This document shows positions 6,151 to 7,036 of a stretch of DNA of 7,036 nucleotides, in pieces (positions within the stretch are counted from its first letter, which is position 1; every line of letters starts with the position of its first letter). The stretch lies in NCBI GenBank assembly GCA_000434915.1, contig FR882085.1:101538-108573 (forward strand), given 5' to 3'. Made by a program: the position numbers and the translations under genes. The notes under the pieces are model-generated. The model saw only the letters and a list, made by a program, of their open reading frames with translations. It was not told where the DNA came from and ran no database searches. Origin of the DNA: Ruminococcus sp. CAG:563 (GTDB lineage: Bacteria; Bacillota; Clostridia; Oscillospirales; Acutalibacteraceae).

Positions 6151-6788
6151 ATCGTTATAATAGCTTTTCTTTTTTTCTTTTTGATCGGCGAGGCGAACGT
6201 GTCTTGACTGGAGTATTCTGAGATATGAATTCTTACGGTATATCTCATGCTCTTTTGATCGGCAAGACGAACGTGTCTTGACTGAAGTATTCTGAGATAT
6301 GAATTCTTACGGTATATCTCATGCTGAACCGTGTCGTCTTTGGTTGACTCGAAACGCTCCAGTGTGCTGCACTTTAAAACCGATTCACGCCATTCTCTGC
6401 CGTCATCGTTCCATGTTTCAAAGTCATTTTTTGGAACGGGAACAACATCCGTAACATAAATTTTGCGGCAAAGCTTATTCCTGTTAAGTCTGTTAATTTG
6501 ACTGACGATTTTTTTTCGGAATGCCATATCCATTCTTGCCGGAAGAAGGTCTTTATCCGCTTTTCCGAGCGGTATCAGAATCCTTTCAAAGGCTATTCTT
6601 ATATCTTTTCGGATTTTTGAATTCCGAAGGGGAGTGTCCTTTTTTGCAAGCAATCTTTCAAGCTTGGCCTTTTTTAAATTCTGCGGACGGTATGCCGAAA
6701 AATCTATAACAAGAATTTTATCGCCGATATAGTATGTACATAATATTGCAAAGGCAGCCGCAATAAACAGTGATACTGATAAACCCAT
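6144..6788 (-). CDS. Membrane-anchored protein, N-terminal part of a gene split by a tandem duplication
   Basis: The ORF encodes 214 residues. An N-terminal hydrophobic helix (about 3-28, LSVSLFIAAAFAILCTYYIG) is a membrane anchor or uncleaved signal, followed by a highly basic, mostly helical region (about 35-110). A segment with NDFETWNDDGREWRESVLKC (121-140) runs into LRILQSRHVRLADQK (165-179). From residue 180 on, the sequence is the same DNA as the preceding stretch read in another frame, because a 73-bp repeat with period 74 is duplicated here. That tail (SMRYTVRIHISEYSSQDTF then a Lys-rich end) is therefore probably not native. The start at 6788 is supported by AGAGGT (6795-6800) 6 nt upstream. 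The preceding ORF ends 15 nt upstream, so the two are in one operon. I do not recognise the N-terminal region confidently. The segment before the downstream zinc ribbon resembles the segment before the second ribbon of the next ORF, which suggests a repeated module. Confidence 0.78.
   Translation of the reverse strand: MGLSVSLFIAAAFAILCTYYIGDKILVIDFSAYRPQNLKKAKLERLLAKKDTPLRNSKIRKDIRIAFERILIPLGKADKDLLPARMDMAFRKKIVSQINRLNRNKLCRKIYVTDVVPVPKNDFETWNDDGREWRESVLKCSTLERFESTKDDTVQHEIYRKNSYLRILQSRHVRLADQKSMRYTVRIHISEYSSQDTFASPIKKKKRKAIITIC
6179..6325. repeat. 73-bp imperfect tandem duplication that shifts the reading frame
   Basis: Copy 1 is 6179-6251 and copy 2 is 6253-6325, separated by one base (6252), giving a period of 74. 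They differ at three positions, all C/T on the coding (minus) strand. Because 74 is not a multiple of 3, the duplication throws the 6788 ORF out of frame. Deleting one copy gives 638-74=564 nt between the two start codons, a multiple of 3, and no stop codon intervenes. In the restored frame both copies encode HEIYRKNSYLRILQSRHVR and then LADQ, and the differences are CTT/CTC, CGT/CGC and CTT/CTC, all silent. Two explanations fit: strain haplotypes joined wrongly at assembly, or a real duplication. Confidence 0.95.
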
Positions 6789-6794
6789 AAAATT

Positions 6795-6800
6795 ACCTCT
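6795..6800 (-). promoter_or_regulatory. Ribosome binding site of the membrane-anchored ORF
   Basis: AGAGGT on the minus strand, 6 nt upstream of the ATG at 6788. It lies in the 15-nt gap after the small upstream ORF. By contrast, the downstream zinc-ribbon ORF has no such site, which supports the view that only the 6788 ORF is an independently initiated gene. Confidence 0.75.
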
Positions 6801-6803
6801 GAT

Positions 6804-7028
6804 TTATTGATTATCGATCATTTTGTTTTCATCTGTATTTTTCCGTTTTTCTTTTGAAATGTCGCATATCATTATAAAAACAAGGAACATACCGACGGGG
6901 ATTGCCGCACAATAGAGAAGAAAATCAACAGGATTTCCCTCCGGGGCAAGTTTGTATTCTCCTTTGGAATTTTTGTAAACCTCGACAGGGCTTTTATCAC
7001 CTTGTTTTATTTTATGAAAGCAGTGCAT
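6804..7028 (-). CDS. Small single-helix membrane protein of unknown function, possibly 5'-truncated
   Basis: This 74-residue ORF has a polar, basic N-terminal part (KIKQGDKSPVEVYKNSKGEYK, from about residue 6) and then one hydrophobic helix (about 34-56, VDFLLYCAAIPVGMFLVFIM). It ends in a short charged tail rich in Lys, Glu and Asp. The ATG at 7028 is only 8 bases from the window edge, has no clear ribosome binding site, and the frame is open to the edge, so the gene may begin outside the window. The pattern of a short beta-like segment (VEVYKNSKGEYKLAP) before a membrane helix could be the end of a longer membrane protein. It lies 15 nt upstream of the next gene and is probably co-transcribed with it. 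I do not recognise its family. Confidence 0.6.
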   Translation of the reverse strand: MHCFHKIKQGDKSPVEVYKNSKGEYKLAPEGNPVDFLLYCAAIPVGMFLVFIMICDISKEKRKNTDENKMIDNQ

Positions 7029-7036
7029 TTTTCTGC

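Noticed and set aside
6179..6325. CRISPR array or mobile-element direct repeats
   Set aside because: There are only two copies, one base apart, lying within coding sequence and encoding the same peptide in the restored frame. There are no spacers, no terminal inverted repeats and no transposase.

Overview
The window looks like a piece of a low- to mid-GC Gram-positive genome, most likely a gut-type Clostridia (Oscillospiraceae/Ruminococcaceae-like). The reasons are strong AGGAGG-type ribosome binding sites, consensus sigma-A promoters, intrinsic terminators with T tracts, a DUF6935-like small protein and zinc-ribbon membrane proteins of a type common in Clostridia. This placement is inferred from gene style, not from a marker gene.

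Layout. Bases 1-1000 (+) hold the 3' part of a CPA2-type Na+/H+ antiporter. It converges on a 2.5-kb GH38 alpha-mannosidase gene (3576-1099, -), and a perfect hairpin between the two genes can serve as a shared terminator. The mannosidase has its own consensus promoter with a small inverted repeat over the predicted transcription start. Upstream of it lies a separate minus-strand unit: an ECF sigma factor (4326-3793) with its own promoter and terminator and no recognisable anti-sigma gene beside it. The 460-bp gap upstream of the sigma gene holds an AT-rich tandem repeat, two terminators for the next unit and a doubtful small ORF.

From 7028 down to 4787 (-) is a probable operon. It encodes a small single-helix membrane protein, a membrane-anchored protein, a zinc-ribbon two-helix membrane protein and a DUF6935-like protein, and it ends in two tandem terminators.

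The main observation is in this operon. The membrane-anchored ORF and the zinc-ribbon ORF appear to be one gene broken by a 73-bp tandem duplication (period 74, so frame-shifting). Removing one copy joins them into a single 431-residue reading frame. The three differences between the copies are all synonymous in that restored frame. This points either to two strain haplotypes wrongly joined during assembly or to a real, potentially reversible disruption. The restored protein would have two modules, each ending in a Cys4 zinc ribbon.

The genes do not form one pathway. The window joins ion homeostasis, glycan hydrolysis, a stress-type regulator and an envelope operon of unknown function.
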